Below, piece after piece: positions 9,601 through 18,570 of a stretch of 64,000 bases of DNA. The translations under genes and the position numbers were made by a program. The stretch comes from Anaerolineae bacterium (GTDB lineage Bacteria; Chloroflexota; Anaerolineae; Anaerolineales; Villigracilaceae): contig JAJPIZ010000032.1 of NCBI GenBank assembly GCA_021324435.1, forward strand, positions 1 through 64,000. The letters run 5' to 3'. The notes beneath the pieces are model-generated. The model did no database searches. It was not told the origin of the DNA and saw only the letters and a list, made by a program, of their open reading frames with translations. Within the stretch, counting starts at the first letter, position 1. Each line of letters starts with the position of its first letter.

Positions 9601-9632
9601 AGTTGATAGTTGGCAGTTGACGGTTGGTAGTC
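9601..9632. repeat. Left heptanucleotide boundary of four-helix-bundle gene 1
   Basis: Units AGTTGAT, AGTTGGC, AGTTGAC and GGTTGGT. It lies just outside the gene stop and is an imperfect inverted copy of the array at 10031-10058 (22 of 26 positions by eye). Confidence 0.88.
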
Positions 9633-10015
9633 TAACGCGCGGGTAAACTATTCATCAGCGCATAGAGCTTTTTGCGCAAATCCTGAATCTGTCCATCTAC
9701 GCTGTCACCATCTTCCTTGCTCAGATAGTTGAATTCCTGAGCTAAAACTAATTGCGTATCTACTTCAGCCAATGAACCAAGTGCAATATGTAAGAATCGA
9801 CGAAACTCTGCGGGTGCTTTTCGAGCCTGGCCTTCTGCAATGTTTGATGGGACAGAAACGACCGCGCGGCGGATCTGATCGGCTAAAGCATAAGTTTCAT
9901 GTTTTGGAAACTTTTCAGTCAGTTTATAAATTGCTTTTGCCAATTTAATTGCGTTTTGCCAAAAAATCAAATCGCGATAGTTGCGTGCAGCCACTTTTTC
10001 TTGAATTTGTTCCAT
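9632..10015 (-). CDS. Four-helix-bundle protein, 23S rRNA intervening-sequence (S23) type
   Basis: 127 residues. The start at MEQIQEKVA follows TAGGAG. The family signature is clear: YRDLIFWQNAIKLAKAIYKL, then DQIRRAVVSVPSNIAEG, then FRRFLHIALGSLAEVDTQL. Homologues are encoded in intervening sequences of 23S rRNA (Leptospira, Coxiella) and are related to the Avd accessory protein of diversity-generating retroelements. Their molecular role outside DGRs is unclear. The gene splits E1 from E2 in the dehydrogenase operon and is bounded on both sides by inverted 7-bp repeat arrays, which suggests insertion as a unit. No reverse transcriptase or transposase is adjacent. Confidence 0.88.
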   Translation of the reverse strand: MEQIQEKVAARNYRDLIFWQNAIKLAKAIYKLTEKFPKHETYALADQIRRAVVSVPSNIAEGQARKAPAEFRRFLHIALGSLAEVDTQLVLAQEFNYLSKEDGDSVDGQIQDLRKKLYALMNSLPAR

Positions 10016-10030
10016 GGTTCTTCTCCTACC

Positions 10031-10058
10031 GCCAACTACCAACTGTCAACTATCAACG
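10031..10058. repeat. Right heptanucleotide boundary of four-helix-bundle gene 1
   Basis: Units GCCAACT, ACCAACT, GTCAACT and ATCAACG. The E1 stop codon (10053-10055) lies inside the last unit, so the array abuts or replaced the end of E1. Confidence 0.88.
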
Positions 10059-12464
10059 AAGCGGCGGATATGCCGCTGGGTCAACTTCATTCATCATCTC
10101 GTAGACTGCATCGAAGATCGTCTCCGCGTTCGGCTTGGACCAGTAATCGCCGTCGCTGCCGTACGCGGGACGATGCTCGGTGCCGGTCAGGGTGCGCGGC
10201 TGGGAATCGAGATGATAGTAGCCGCCTTGTTTTTCGATGACTTCCCGCATCATGTACGCCGACGTTCCGCCCGGCACATCTTCGTCCAAAAACAAAATGC
10301 GATTCGTTTTCTTGAGCGACTCGACAATCCTGCCGTGAACATCAAACGGTATGAGCGACTGCACATCAATAATTTCAATTTCGATGCCAGCTTTGCTGAG
10401 TTTGTCTGCCGCGTCTATCGCGATGCGACAGCACGCGCCGTAAGTTACAACAGTGACATCTTTTCCTTCACGGATCACTTCGGGTACGCCGAGCGGAACT
10501 GTCATCTCGCCGATGTTATCGGGCATTTTCTCTTTGACGCGGTAACCGTTCAACACTTCAACGATCAAAGCAGGTTCATCGGATTTCAGCATCGTGTTGT
10601 AGAAGCCGGCGGCGCGCGTCATATCGCGCGGCACCAGAATATTCATGCCGCGCGTCAAGTTCATGATGCCCGACATCAACGAGCCCGAATGCCACACGCC
10701 TTCGAGACGATGTCCGCGTGTGCGCACGATGACGGGCGCGGATTGTCCGCCCGCAGAGCGCCAGTGCAGAGTCGCCAAATCGTCCGACATGATTTGCAGG
10801 GCATACAACAAATAATCGAGATATTGGATTTCACAAATCGGCCGCAAGCCGCGCATCGCCATGCCAATCGCCTGTCCCAAAATCGTGGCCTCACGGATGC
10901 CCGTGTCAGTGACGCGCAACGTTCCATATTTTTCTTGCATCCCTTTGAAGCCCTGGTTCACGTCGCCGAGCAAACCCACGTCTTCGCCAAAGGCGATTAC
11001 GCGCGGATCACGCTCCAGAATTTTATCAAAGGCGGCGTTGATGACCTCGAAGCCCATCATCGTCGGCGATGAATCAGAATAAACGGGCTTGACTTCTTCC
11101 ACCTTGACCGCCTCGCCGCTGTACAGATGCGAGCCGTAGCGTTCAAGGTTGATCGCATCCTGTTCATTTTTCCATTGAATCAGAACTTGCTTGGATGGAT
11201 TCTCTTCATCGCGCAAGACTCGCAAGGCTTCATGCGCGGCGGAATGGACGTCTCGCCTCAGGGGCGCGGGGAGGGCGGCCAGCCTTTCTTTGATCTCGTT
11301 CAACTCTGACGCGTGGCGCGAAGATCCCGCGATCTCGTCGAGCATATCCATGACTTGCGCACGTTCTTCGAGAATTGGGTTGAGATACGCGTCCCACGCG
11401 GCTTTGCGGATTCCCTCAACAGTTTCGTAGTCTTCCTTTTCAACGGCGGCCAGTTCAGGTTCCGATGCGACGCGGTTCTCTATTATCCATGCGCGCATCT
11501 TCTTTATGCAATCAAATTCTTCCTCGAACTTGAGCCGCTCCGGCGTCTTGTAACGTTCATGTGATCCGCTCGTGCTGTGGCCCTGCGGCTGAGTCACATC
11601 AATGACATGTACCAACTGCGGGATATGATATTTGCGCGCGATCTCCGCCGCGTTCTGATAGGTTTCATACAGCGCGGTGTAGTCCCAGCCGCGCACCTGA
11701 TATAGATCGTAGCCGCGCTCGCAATCTTCTTCCATGCAAGGCTCGCGCTGGAAGCCTTGCAAGATGGCGTAGATATTTTCCTTGACCATCTGGAATTGAT
11801 TCGGGACGGAGATGCCATAGCCATCGTCGTAAACCGTTATCACCGCCGGCGCCTGCAGGACACCGATGGCATTGACCGATTCCCAGAACATGCCCTCGGC
11901 AGTGGAGGCGTTGCCGATGCTGGCGAATGTGACTTCGTCGCCGTTATGCGAGAAGTGATTGTTTTTTTCCAAATCTTTGAGTTGACGATACACGACCGAT
12001 GCGTAGGCGAGACCTACCGCGCGCGGCATTTGCGTTCCTGTCGGTGAAACGTCGGCGGAGGTGTTGTACATCTCGGTTTGATTTTTCCATGAGCCGTCGG
12101 GATTGATATAGCGCGAGGCGAAGTGGGCATCCATGCCGCGCCCGCCGGTATTCGATTCGGCTTTTACATCTGCATGAGCATAGAGTTGGGCAAAAAATTC
12201 CTGGATACTCATTACCCCGAGCATGAACATCCAGGTCTGGTCACGATAGTAGCCGGAGCGCCAGTCGCCTTTGCGGAAGGCGCGCGCAATGGCGAGGTTG
12301 GCAAGTTCCTTGCCGTCGCCGAAGATGCCGAACTTGGCCTTGCCGCTCAACACCTCGCGTCGGCCAATCAGTGACGCCTGCCGTGACTGGTAGGCGAGGC
12401 GGTAATCTTTGAGGATCTCTTCTTTTTCGAGGGGTAATGCAGAAGAACCCTTCTTCTTGGGCAT
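10053..12464 (-). CDS. 2-oxoacid dehydrogenase E1, fused alpha and beta subunits
   Basis: Thiamine-diphosphate enzyme of 803 residues that decarboxylates a 2-oxoacid and acylates the E2 lipoyl arm. Residues about 1-400 match the E1 alpha subunit, including the ThDP/Mg region (GNASTAEG, then DDGYGIS near 220). Residues about 460-800 match the E1 beta subunit (FGEDVGLLGDVNQGF, TDTGIREATILGQAIGMA, VVTYGA). The two are normally separate polypeptides of about 330-400 residues; fused versions of branched-chain type are known in several phyla. GGAGA precedes the ATG. It is first in the operon with E2 and E3. Substrate specificity is not decided here. Confidence 0.92.
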   Translation of the reverse strand: MPKKKGSSALPLEKEEILKDYRLAYQSRQASLIGRREVLSGKAKFGIFGDGKELANLAIARAFRKGDWRSGYYRDQTWMFMLGVMSIQEFFAQLYAHADVKAESNTGGRGMDAHFASRYINPDGSWKNQTEMYNTSADVSPTGTQMPRAVGLAYASVVYRQLKDLEKNNHFSHNGDEVTFASIGNASTAEGMFWESVNAIGVLQAPAVITVYDDGYGISVPNQFQMVKENIYAILQGFQREPCMEEDCERGYDLYQVRGWDYTALYETYQNAAEIARKYHIPQLVHVIDVTQPQGHSTSGSHERYKTPERLKFEEEFDCIKKMRAWIIENRVASEPELAAVEKEDYETVEGIRKAAWDAYLNPILEERAQVMDMLDEIAGSSRHASELNEIKERLAALPAPLRRDVHSAAHEALRVLRDEENPSKQVLIQWKNEQDAINLERYGSHLYSGEAVKVEEVKPVYSDSSPTMMGFEVINAAFDKILERDPRVIAFGEDVGLLGDVNQGFKGMQEKYGTLRVTDTGIREATILGQAIGMAMRGLRPICEIQYLDYLLYALQIMSDDLATLHWRSAGGQSAPVIVRTRGHRLEGVWHSGSLMSGIMNLTRGMNILVPRDMTRAAGFYNTMLKSDEPALIVEVLNGYRVKEKMPDNIGEMTVPLGVPEVIREGKDVTVVTYGACCRIAIDAADKLSKAGIEIEIIDVQSLIPFDVHGRIVESLKKTNRILFLDEDVPGGTSAYMMREVIEKQGGYYHLDSQPRTLTGTEHRPAYGSDGDYWSKPNAETIFDAVYEMMNEVDPAAYPPLR

Positions 12465-12541
12465 GGGTCTCTCCGAATGAGTTGGTTGAGGGGAATTATA
12501 ATGGAAAAGTAGGGTATAAGTCTTATATTCGCTTGGCTATT

Positions 12542-12946
12542 ATGAAAGAACCATCTAATAATTCCGCTGAGATGAATCGCGTGCCATATTGGGCTAGCCA
12601 ACGCTCAAAGATTTTTATTGTTTTAATTATGTTTGTCATTGGGCTTTTATTGGCATGGATACTAATAGGTGGGGCAGCAAGTTGTTCTTCCTGTTTTATT
12701 TTGATTCCTTTGTTTCCAATTGGATTAATTTATTGGTTTCCTGCTCATGGTCTTGATCTGGATCTTAATGCAGCACTGGCAATGGGTTATTTGGGTTATA
12801 TTGGTTTGATAGTAATGATTCTTTCTAATAAGAACAAGCATGTAGTCCGCTTCCTGCTGTTGTTGCTCGTTTTATTGATTCTTGCCAATGCGGCTGGTTG
12901 CCAGTATCAGGTGGAAGAGTTCAGCAGGAATTGGCCGCCCTTGTAA
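12542..12946 (+). CDS. Hypothetical small membrane protein
   Basis: 134 residues from ATG MKEPSNN; a second ATG (MNRVPYW) lies ten codons on. Three hydrophobic segments (about 24-48, 50-68 and 80-125), with a Cys pair in SCSSC and no recognised domain. AT-richer than its neighbours. It is divergent from E1, whose start lies about 80 bp away. It could be expressed from a shared intergenic promoter, but no clear ribosome site is visible. Confidence 0.45.
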   Translation: MKEPSNNSAEMNRVPYWASQRSKIFIVLIMFVIGLLLAWILIGGAASCSSCFILIPLFPIGLIYWFPAHGLDLDLNAALAMGYLGYIGLIVMILSNKNKHVVRFLLLLLVLLILANAAGCQYQVEEFSRNWPPL

Positions 12947-13002
12947 GTTGTTTTGATGTGAAGAACATTTCTTGCAGGGAAGATATCTTCCTTATTATCT
13001 GT

Positions 13003-13182
13003 CTAATTTGCATCTAGCCATTTCAAAGCCGGTTCCATTTCCCCGACCTCAATTTCGCCAAACAGACATTCGCACTGGAACGCGACAAGGGTCACAAAAT
13101 ATGCGCCAATGTGTGAATAATCAAATTCTTTCAGGCGAATGGATCGGCGATGATGAATTTGTGGATCGAATTTCGATGACAT
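13003..13182 (-). pseudogene. Fragment of a REP-associated tyrosine transposase (RAYT)
   Basis: About 60 codons matching the N-terminal signature of TnpA_REP proteins: HHRRSIRLKEFDYSHIGAYF, then CLFGEIEVGEM. The frame then stops. Intact RAYTs are roughly 150-200 residues, with an HUH motif and catalytic Tyr further on; both are missing, so this is a dead remnant. A longer TTG-initiated frame starts two codons upstream. RAYTs mobilise short palindromic REP sequences, and the window carries several palindromic families, but no direct link can be shown. Confidence 0.7.
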
Positions 13183-13237
13183 GTTCAAATTATAAAGGCG
13201 GATTGATATTTATCCTTACATCGGTTATAAAGCCCGC

Positions 13238-14380
13238 ATGACCAACTCCCTTCAAACCGTGCAAATTAATCTGCCCCCTGATTTTATTGACCTTGGCCGT
13301 GGCGACCCAGCCCTCTCGCTTCTTCCGCTTGACCTCCTTCGACGCGGGGCGGAGGTCCGCTTTGCGGAGGGCGACCCGTCCTTTTTGCAGTATGGCACGG
13401 AGCAGGGCGATGGTCGCTTCCGCCTGGCGCTGGCGGATTTTCTAAGCAGGGGTTATGGGTTGGATGTTCGTCCTGAAAATTTATTTATCACCAATGGCAT
13501 CTCGAACGGACTCGATTTGATCTGCACTCTCTTCACCCAATCTGGCGACACCATCTTTGTAGAGGAACCATCTTATTTTCTTGCTCTGCGGATTTTCACC
13601 GACCATCATTTGCACGTCGTTTCAATTGACACTGATGAAAATGGACTCATTCCCGCGTCTCTTCGAGACCATTTAGCAGAGTCCCGCCCGAAGTTCCTTT
13701 ATCTCATTCCTACTTTTCAAAACCCCACCGGCCACACGCTGACGCAGGAGCGGCGAGACGAATTGATTCAACTCGCGCGCGAATATGATTTCATGATCCT
13801 TGCCGACGAAGTCTATCATTTTTTGAAGTACACTCAAAAGCCGCCGAAGCCCTTTGCCGCGTATGCCGATGATAAGAATGTAATTTCATTGGGTTCGTTC
13901 TCAAAAATCCTCGCACCCGGTCTGCGGCTGGGATGGGTGCAGGCGCATCCTGAAACGCTCAAACTACTCGTCAACTGTGGCCTGCTCGACAGCGGCGGAG
14001 GATTGAATCCATTCACCTCCGCCACAGTGCGCGGGGCGATTGAATCGGGTGGGCTGGATCAGAACATTGACAAACTGGTTGATGTGTATCGTGAGCGCGT
14101 CGCTTTTATGGATTCTTGTTTGCGAAAATATCTACCCGAGTTTGTTTACTCTATCCCTCGTGGAGGATATTTCTTTTGGGCGCGTTTGCCGAATCAACTT
14201 GACGCGGCGGAACTGCAAAAGAGGGCCGAGCCGTTCAGGGTCGGGCTGAGACCCGGTGTACGGTTTTCCAGTCGCGGTGAACTGCGAGACTACATTCGGT
14301 TGTGCTTTGTGTTTTACGAGTCGGAGCAAATCGAAGATGGTGTCAGGCGACTAAAACAATGCATCGAGAGCAGTAAATGA
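13238..14380 (+). CDS. PLP-dependent aminotransferase, class I/II (MocR/2-aminoadipate type)
   Basis: 380 residues. Fold-type I motifs: ITNGISNGLDLICTLF, PTFQNPTGHTL (Asn-Pro contact with PLP and substrate), ILADEVYHFL (Asp pairing with the pyridine nitrogen) and the Schiff-base Lys in SFSKILAPGLRLGW. The sequence resembles the aminotransferase branch that includes 2-aminoadipate/aromatic aminotransferases and MocR C-terminal domains, but it has no GntR DNA-binding domain. Substrate unknown. It is convergent with the formylglycine-enzyme-like gene, separated by 11 bp. Confidence 0.88.
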   Translation: MTNSLQTVQINLPPDFIDLGRGDPALSLLPLDLLRRGAEVRFAEGDPSFLQYGTEQGDGRFRLALADFLSRGYGLDVRPENLFITNGISNGLDLICTLFTQSGDTIFVEEPSYFLALRIFTDHHLHVVSIDTDENGLIPASLRDHLAESRPKFLYLIPTFQNPTGHTLTQERRDELIQLAREYDFMILADEVYHFLKYTQKPPKPFAAYADDKNVISLGSFSKILAPGLRLGWVQAHPETLKLLVNCGLLDSGGGLNPFTSATVRGAIESGGLDQNIDKLVDVYRERVAFMDSCLRKYLPEFVYSIPRGGYFFWARLPNQLDAAELQKRAEPFRVGLRPGVRFSSRGELRDYIRLCFVFYESEQIEDGVRRLKQCIESSK

Positions 14381-14391
14381 GAGAGGCGATT

Positions 14392-15273
14392 CTAATGTGT
14401 GGTCTTTTGTGCGATGTCCTGTACACAACGAATCCCGCGATGTTCTCCTGCAGACGTCGGATCATGCTTGAAGCGATAAAAAGTTTGCACTTCCGTGGCA
14501 TTGTCCCAGTAACCGCCGCCGCGTAAAACCTTTAGATCGCCTCGCGCTGGGCCAGTTGGATTCTTATATGGCGAGTTGGAATAATAATCAGCACTATACC
14601 AATCGGCGACCCACTCCTGAAGATTACCCGCCATGTTTAGTAGCCCGTAGGGACTGATGCCTGGCAGGTAGTCGTAGGCAGATTCTGGGCCCTGATGAGC
14701 TCCATCGAAATTCAATAATGAATTATCAGGCCGCGTATTTCCCCACGGATAGCGAAAATCCTTTACGCCGCGCGCGGCTTTTTCCCATTCTGCTTCGGTC
14801 GGGAGGCGGCCTCCCTCCCAAGTGCAAAAAGCCTGTGCATCGTACCAGTTAATGTAGTGCACTGGATAGTCGGCATATGCTGGATCATCAAAATACTTGT
14901 CATAATGAGCGGTATGCCTGCATTCTCCAGCTCTATAACAAAGCGCGTACATTGCATTGGTTACTTCTATTTGGTCAATCCAATAAGAATCCAGATAGAC
15001 CTTGTGTTCCTTTGTGCTTTTACCGCTTGCCCTGCTGTTTGATCCCATGACAAATTCCCCGGCTGGGACATAGATTTGGTCCATCTGATCCTTTGATGAG
15101 AATCGAATCTGAACCATAGAATTTCCGCGGTAGGCCAATCGCATTTCAGTGATACCGGTTATATAAGCTGCTCGGGCCAATCCGCTGGTAGTTGCATAAG
15201 TTGATATTAAGATAATACCCAGAAATAGAAAAGCTAAAGTTAATACGCGTTTACGTGTGAATGTCCGGCCCAT
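14392..15273 (-). CDS. Formylglycine-generating-enzyme-like (SUMF1/FGE-sulfatase domain) protein, membrane-anchored
   Basis: 293 residues. A hydrophobic segment near residues 12-30 anchors or exports the protein. The rest is an FGE-sulfatase domain: VPAGEFVMGS, RLPTEAEWEKAARG, YPWGN, GLLNMAGNLQEWVADWY, LRGGGYWDN and a final HRGIRCV. In true formylglycine enzymes two Cys near the C terminus bind copper; here only one Cys lies in that stretch (RCVQD), so catalysis is doubtful. Many bacterial members are non-catalytic or have other roles. No sulfatase gene is adjacent. Confidence 0.8.
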   Translation of the reverse strand: MGRTFTRKRVLTLAFLFLGIILISTYATTSGLARAAYITGITEMRLAYRGNSMVQIRFSSKDQMDQIYVPAGEFVMGSNSRASGKSTKEHKVYLDSYWIDQIEVTNAMYALCYRAGECRHTAHYDKYFDDPAYADYPVHYINWYDAQAFCTWEGGRLPTEAEWEKAARGVKDFRYPWGNTRPDNSLLNFDGAHQGPESAYDYLPGISPYGLLNMAGNLQEWVADWYSADYYSNSPYKNPTGPARGDLKVLRGGGYWDNATEVQTFYRFKHDPTSAGEHRGIRCVQDIAQKTTH

Positions 15274-15344
15274 AAAGGCACCTTTCTATGTGTTTTTCGT
15301 TTTTAGTGTCTCTGCAAAAATGACGGCCTGTGAAATTGAGAAGA

Positions 15345-17330
15345 CTACTTCAATCTCTCTGCCACTACTTCTGCCACATCTTTGACCTGCATACTTGCAT
15401 CATCTGCCTTCGACGCGTCGGTCAGCATCGTCAGGCAAAATGGACAGCCCACCGCGACTGTATTTGCGCCGGTTGATTTTGCCTCAGCAAAACGCGTGGC
15501 GTTGACGCGCGCGGCGCCGTTCTCTTCCTCCTTCCACATCTGCGCGCCGCCCGCGCCGCAACAGAAGGACCTGGCGCCGTTGCGCGGCATCTCGACAATT
15601 TCCAACCCTGCGGATTTCAAGTCGTCGCGCGGCGCGTCGAAGACTTTGTTGTGCCGTCCTAAATAGCACGGATCATGGAAGGTGATTTTCATATTGTCAC
15701 CGTCCAATTTCATCTGAATTTTTCCATGCCCCACTAATTCGTTGATCAGCTGTGTGTGATGGATGACGGTGTAATTTCCGCCGAAGGCCGGATATTCATT
15801 CTTCAACGTATGCAAACAATGCGGGCAGGTGGTCACAATTCTCTTTGCCTTCACTTCATTCAGAATCTCGACATTGGCTGTGGCCAGCCCAAAGAAAATA
15901 TCTTCACGCCCGGCGCGCCGCGCGGAATCGCCGGTGCATTGTTCGTTCTGGCCGAGCACGGCGAAATTGACCCCTGCCGCGTTCAATATTTTAGCGAACG
16001 CTTGCGCGGTCTTTTGTGCACGTGCATCGGTCGCCGCGGCGCAACCGACCCACCACAAAATTTCAGGTTCGGGATTCTTCTCGGTCGTCGGGACGTTCAA
16101 TCCCTCTGCCCATTTCATTCGATCCGCCTGCGAAACGTTCCACGGATTGGCATTACGTTCCATGCCTTTGAACGCCGTTTCTAACTGTTTGGGGAATTTG
16201 CTTTCCATCATGGTGAGATTGCGGCGGATCTCCAAAATATCACGCATTGGTTCATTGCCGACCGGGCAAATGTCCACGCATGCGCCGCAGGATGTGCAGG
16301 CCCACACCGCCTCTTCTGAAATTAAATTCAGCATGGGTACGTCTGTCCCGCCGCCATGATTGAAGTTGTAGCGCTTGTTGATTTCCAACGCCGCAGGCGA
16401 AAGGACTTTGCCGGTGTTGTACGCGGGGCAAACTTCCTGGCAGCGGAAGCACATGATGCAGGCGTAACTGTCCATCAGCTGCTCCCAGCCCAAATCCTTC
16501 ATGGTCGCCGCGCCGAATTGTTCGATGGACGTGTCATCGAGATTCAAATATTTCAACTCGCCAATCGAACGGCGTTGCGGCTTCAGCCAAATGTTTAATG
16601 GTGCGAAGAAAAGATGAATATGTTTGGAGTATGGGAAATACGGAAGGAACGCGACCACGGCGCCCAGCGAAATCCACCACATGGCATGTTCACCAATGAC
16701 CAACGCATTGGCGTTCGCGCCGGACCATAAGCCGGCCACCGTTGAAATAGTCGGTTGCCAACTGTCAACTGTTCCGTTCAACGCGAGATGGAAAGATTCG
16801 CCCAAATAGCGGCAGGTGTTGTGGACGAAGATAAATGTCGCGACGATGGCTGAATCGCGGGAAATGCCGAGGCGAGCCTTCGGGTCGAGCAAAGTCGTCC
16901 CGCGCGTGGACAAGGTCGCGGGTCGAAGAAGGAAGCGGCGGATTGCCATCGCGAGAATGCCGGCAATGATCGCTACATTGGCAATGTCCGCGAAGAGGCG
17001 ATAGATGTCGCCGAAATATCCGGTTTGTTCCAGAATATTGAAGCCGGTGAATCCATAAACCAAATCCGAAAGATTGACCAGCAGAAAAATAAGAAAGCCC
17101 CAGCCGATCAGGGCGTGGAGCAGACTGGGCCAGAAACGAAATCTGAAAACAGGTTGGAACGAAACAACTTTTGCAACGACTTCAGGAATGCGTTTGAAGG
17201 CGGCTTTCCAATCGGGCTTACCCTGCCCGCTGGAGATGAGTTTGATGATGCGATCCACGCCGCGATAGGCGAAGTAGAGGGAAACAAGGACTGCAATTGC
17301 GAAAAGGATTTTTTCGACGAGGGTGAGCAT
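15345..17330 (-). CDS. Membrane Fe-S oxidoreductase, DsrMK/HdrDE-like fusion
   Basis: 661 residues. The N-terminal third has about six membrane helices like the NarI/DsrM cytochrome b-type subunit. Two 4Fe-4S motifs follow (CIMCFRCQEVCP and CTSCGACVDICP). Two cysteine-rich CCG domains end the protein, the second with CCGAGG and GCPFCLTM. This layout joins the quinone-reactive membrane part to a heterodisulfide-reductase-type catalytic part in one chain. Members serve as quinone reductases for electron-transfer flavoproteins or as thiol/disulfide enzymes; neither partner is next to it. A 7-bp-period repeat lies inside a loop of the membrane domain (16754-16774). Confidence 0.88.
   Translation of the reverse strand: MLTLVEKILFAIAVLVSLYFAYRGVDRIIKLISSGQGKPDWKAAFKRIPEVVAKVVSFQPVFRFRFWPSLLHALIGWGFLIFLLVNLSDLVYGFTGFNILEQTGYFGDIYRLFADIANVAIIAGILAMAIRRFLLRPATLSTRGTTLLDPKARLGISRDSAIVATFIFVHNTCRYLGESFHLALNGTVDSWQPTISTVAGLWSGANANALVIGEHAMWWISLGAVVAFLPYFPYSKHIHLFFAPLNIWLKPQRRSIGELKYLNLDDTSIEQFGAATMKDLGWEQLMDSYACIMCFRCQEVCPAYNTGKVLSPAALEINKRYNFNHGGGTDVPMLNLISEEAVWACTSCGACVDICPVGNEPMRDILEIRRNLTMMESKFPKQLETAFKGMERNANPWNVSQADRMKWAEGLNVPTTEKNPEPEILWWVGCAAATDARAQKTAQAFAKILNAAGVNFAVLGQNEQCTGDSARRAGREDIFFGLATANVEILNEVKAKRIVTTCPHCLHTLKNEYPAFGGNYTVIHHTQLINELVGHGKIQMKLDGDNMKITFHDPCYLGRHNKVFDAPRDDLKSAGLEIVEMPRNGARSFCCGAGGAQMWKEEENGAARVNATRFAEAKSTGANTVAVGCPFCLTMLTDASKADDASMQVKDVAEVVAERLK
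16754..16774. repeat. Three heptanucleotide units inside the DsrMK-like gene
   Basis: GTTGCCA, ACTGTCA and ACTGTTC read in frame as a short polar loop (TVDSWQPT) between membrane helices. Same family as the arrays around the four-helix-bundle gene. Confidence 0.6.
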
Positions 17331-17442
17331 GTATGCCTCCGATATTCCCGGGCCTCATCTGCACATGCGCCAAATGGTGGTGCCTCCTCATTTTTGCGGA
17401 AAATGGGAAAAGATGGGCAGGGGATTTTAGTTTAACATAGAT

Positions 17443-18387
17443 TCATGCAACAGGAATGTTTACTAAACTATCCCATATCTCTGTGTTGAGACGCCCGCGT
17501 TGCGCGTGGACGAACTCCCAGAATAATTTTTGAGCGCGGGTGAAAGCGCAGTCCACATGACGAACAATATAGATCGTTCGCCGTAAGTCCAACCCGCTCA
17601 TCTCCACTTTCTTGACGCGGTTGAGAGCGAGCGCGCTGGCGGCCACCATTTCAGAGACGAAGGCGATCCCAACACCGCGTTCCACAGCCATTTCAATCGC
17701 TTCTGCGTTGCCAAGTTCCATCGCCACGCGTAACATATCTCGGGTGATGCTGTGATGTTTTAATCCCTCCAAGACCGTATCGTAGGTGCCAGAGCCTTCC
17801 TCGCGGGAAATAATGGATTGGTCAAGTAAATCGGAGGGTAAAGCATGACCAAATTCAGCCCAGGGATGATTTGGCGGGACGATCAGAGCGATGCGATCTT
17901 CGAACAGCGGCTCACACTCCAGGTCGCGATGTTCCACCTGGCGGCTGGAGATTCCAAAAGGGATGCTGTGGTTAAGCAAGCGCTCCATGACTCCATCACG
18001 GCTCATCACTTTGACGCGCGGCAAAACCGCCGGATATTGTTTCTGAAATTCAGACAACAGTGTAGGGAGCAGGTATTTGCCTGCAGACGTGGAACAGCCG
18101 ATCAGCAATTCGCCGCAGACTCGGTTATTGACGCTGAGCAAAGTATCTTCCAATAGACGTGCTGAATTGATCACCTCTCGGACCATAGGCAGGATAGCTT
18201 GCCCCGCTTCACTCAGGACCACAGTCCGGCCACAGCGAATGAAGAGTTCCGTGCCGTAGGCCTGTTCCAGTCCTTGAATATTCTGGCTCACTGCAGATTG
18301 TGACATGTGAAGGCGCTCGGCGGCACGGCTGAAGTTCTTTTCTTCTGCGGCAGTCAAAAATACGCGTAAGCTGGATAACTCAACCAC
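17443..18387 (-). CDS. LysR-family transcriptional regulator
   Basis: 314 residues from a GTG preceded by an AGGAGG ribosome site; an upstream extension lacks one. The N-terminal winged helix-turn-helix is typical (LRVFLTAAEEKNFSRAAE, LHMSQSAVSQNIQGLE), followed by the two-lobed periplasmic-binding-like effector domain (GELLIGCSTSAGKYLLP, FGISSRQVEHRDLE). Resembles the CysB/CbbR-like branch with a small-molecule inducer. Its own upstream region holds a repeated 11-mer and a palindrome suited to LysR binding. Its target may be itself, the Fe-S oxidoreductase downstream, or the rhodanese/cytochrome genes upstream. Confidence 0.9.
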   Translation of the reverse strand: MVELSSLRVFLTAAEEKNFSRAAERLHMSQSAVSQNIQGLEQAYGTELFIRCGRTVVLSEAGQAILPMVREVINSARLLEDTLLSVNNRVCGELLIGCSTSAGKYLLPTLLSEFQKQYPAVLPRVKVMSRDGVMERLLNHSIPFGISSRQVEHRDLECEPLFEDRIALIVPPNHPWAEFGHALPSDLLDQSIISREEGSGTYDTVLEGLKHHSITRDMLRVAMELGNAEAIEMAVERGVGIAFVSEMVAASALALNRVKKVEMSGLDLRRTIYIVRHVDCAFTRAQKLFWEFVHAQRGRLNTEIWDSLVNIPVA

Positions 18388-18419
18388 AAATCCTCCTATG
18401 TTGATGCCATAAGCAATTT

Positions 18420-18484
18420 TGATGATTGTCCTCCATAAGGATAAGATTTTCCCATAGGAATGCCCAGTGATGATTGTCAATCAT
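18420..18484. promoter_or_regulatory. Candidate LysR operator region
   Basis: An exact direct repeat TGATGATTGTC occurs at 18420-18430 and 18468-18478. The second copy is part of a perfect palindrome ATGATTGTCAATCAT at 18470-18484. The region lies 33-97 bp upstream of the LysR start, fitting an autoregulatory site of the family's inverted-repeat type. Inference only. Confidence 0.45.
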
Positions 18485-18519
18485 TTATCGTGCGCGCATG
18501 GGGAGAATACCCCATTATC

Positions 18520-18554
18520 GAAACTGCCCGCGAGATTTCTCGCGGGCAGTTTGA
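18520..18554 (-). terminator. Hairpin terminator after the four-rhodanese gene
   Basis: Long hairpin AAACTGCCCGCGAGA / TCTCGCGGGCAGTTT just beyond the rhodanese stop codon. The T tail is weak, so it may act mainly as an RNA 3' end stabiliser. Confidence 0.7.
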
Positions 18555-18570
18555 GAGTAGAACGTGGGAA

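Noticed and set aside
9632..10015. Diversity-generating retroelement (Avd-type accessory gene)
   Set aside because: The protein is of the related four-helix-bundle family, but no reverse transcriptase, template repeat or variable repeat lies nearby.
14392..15273. True formylglycine-generating enzyme
   Set aside because: The paired copper-binding cysteines near the C terminus are not both present and no sulfatase is adjacent, so only domain-level similarity is claimed.
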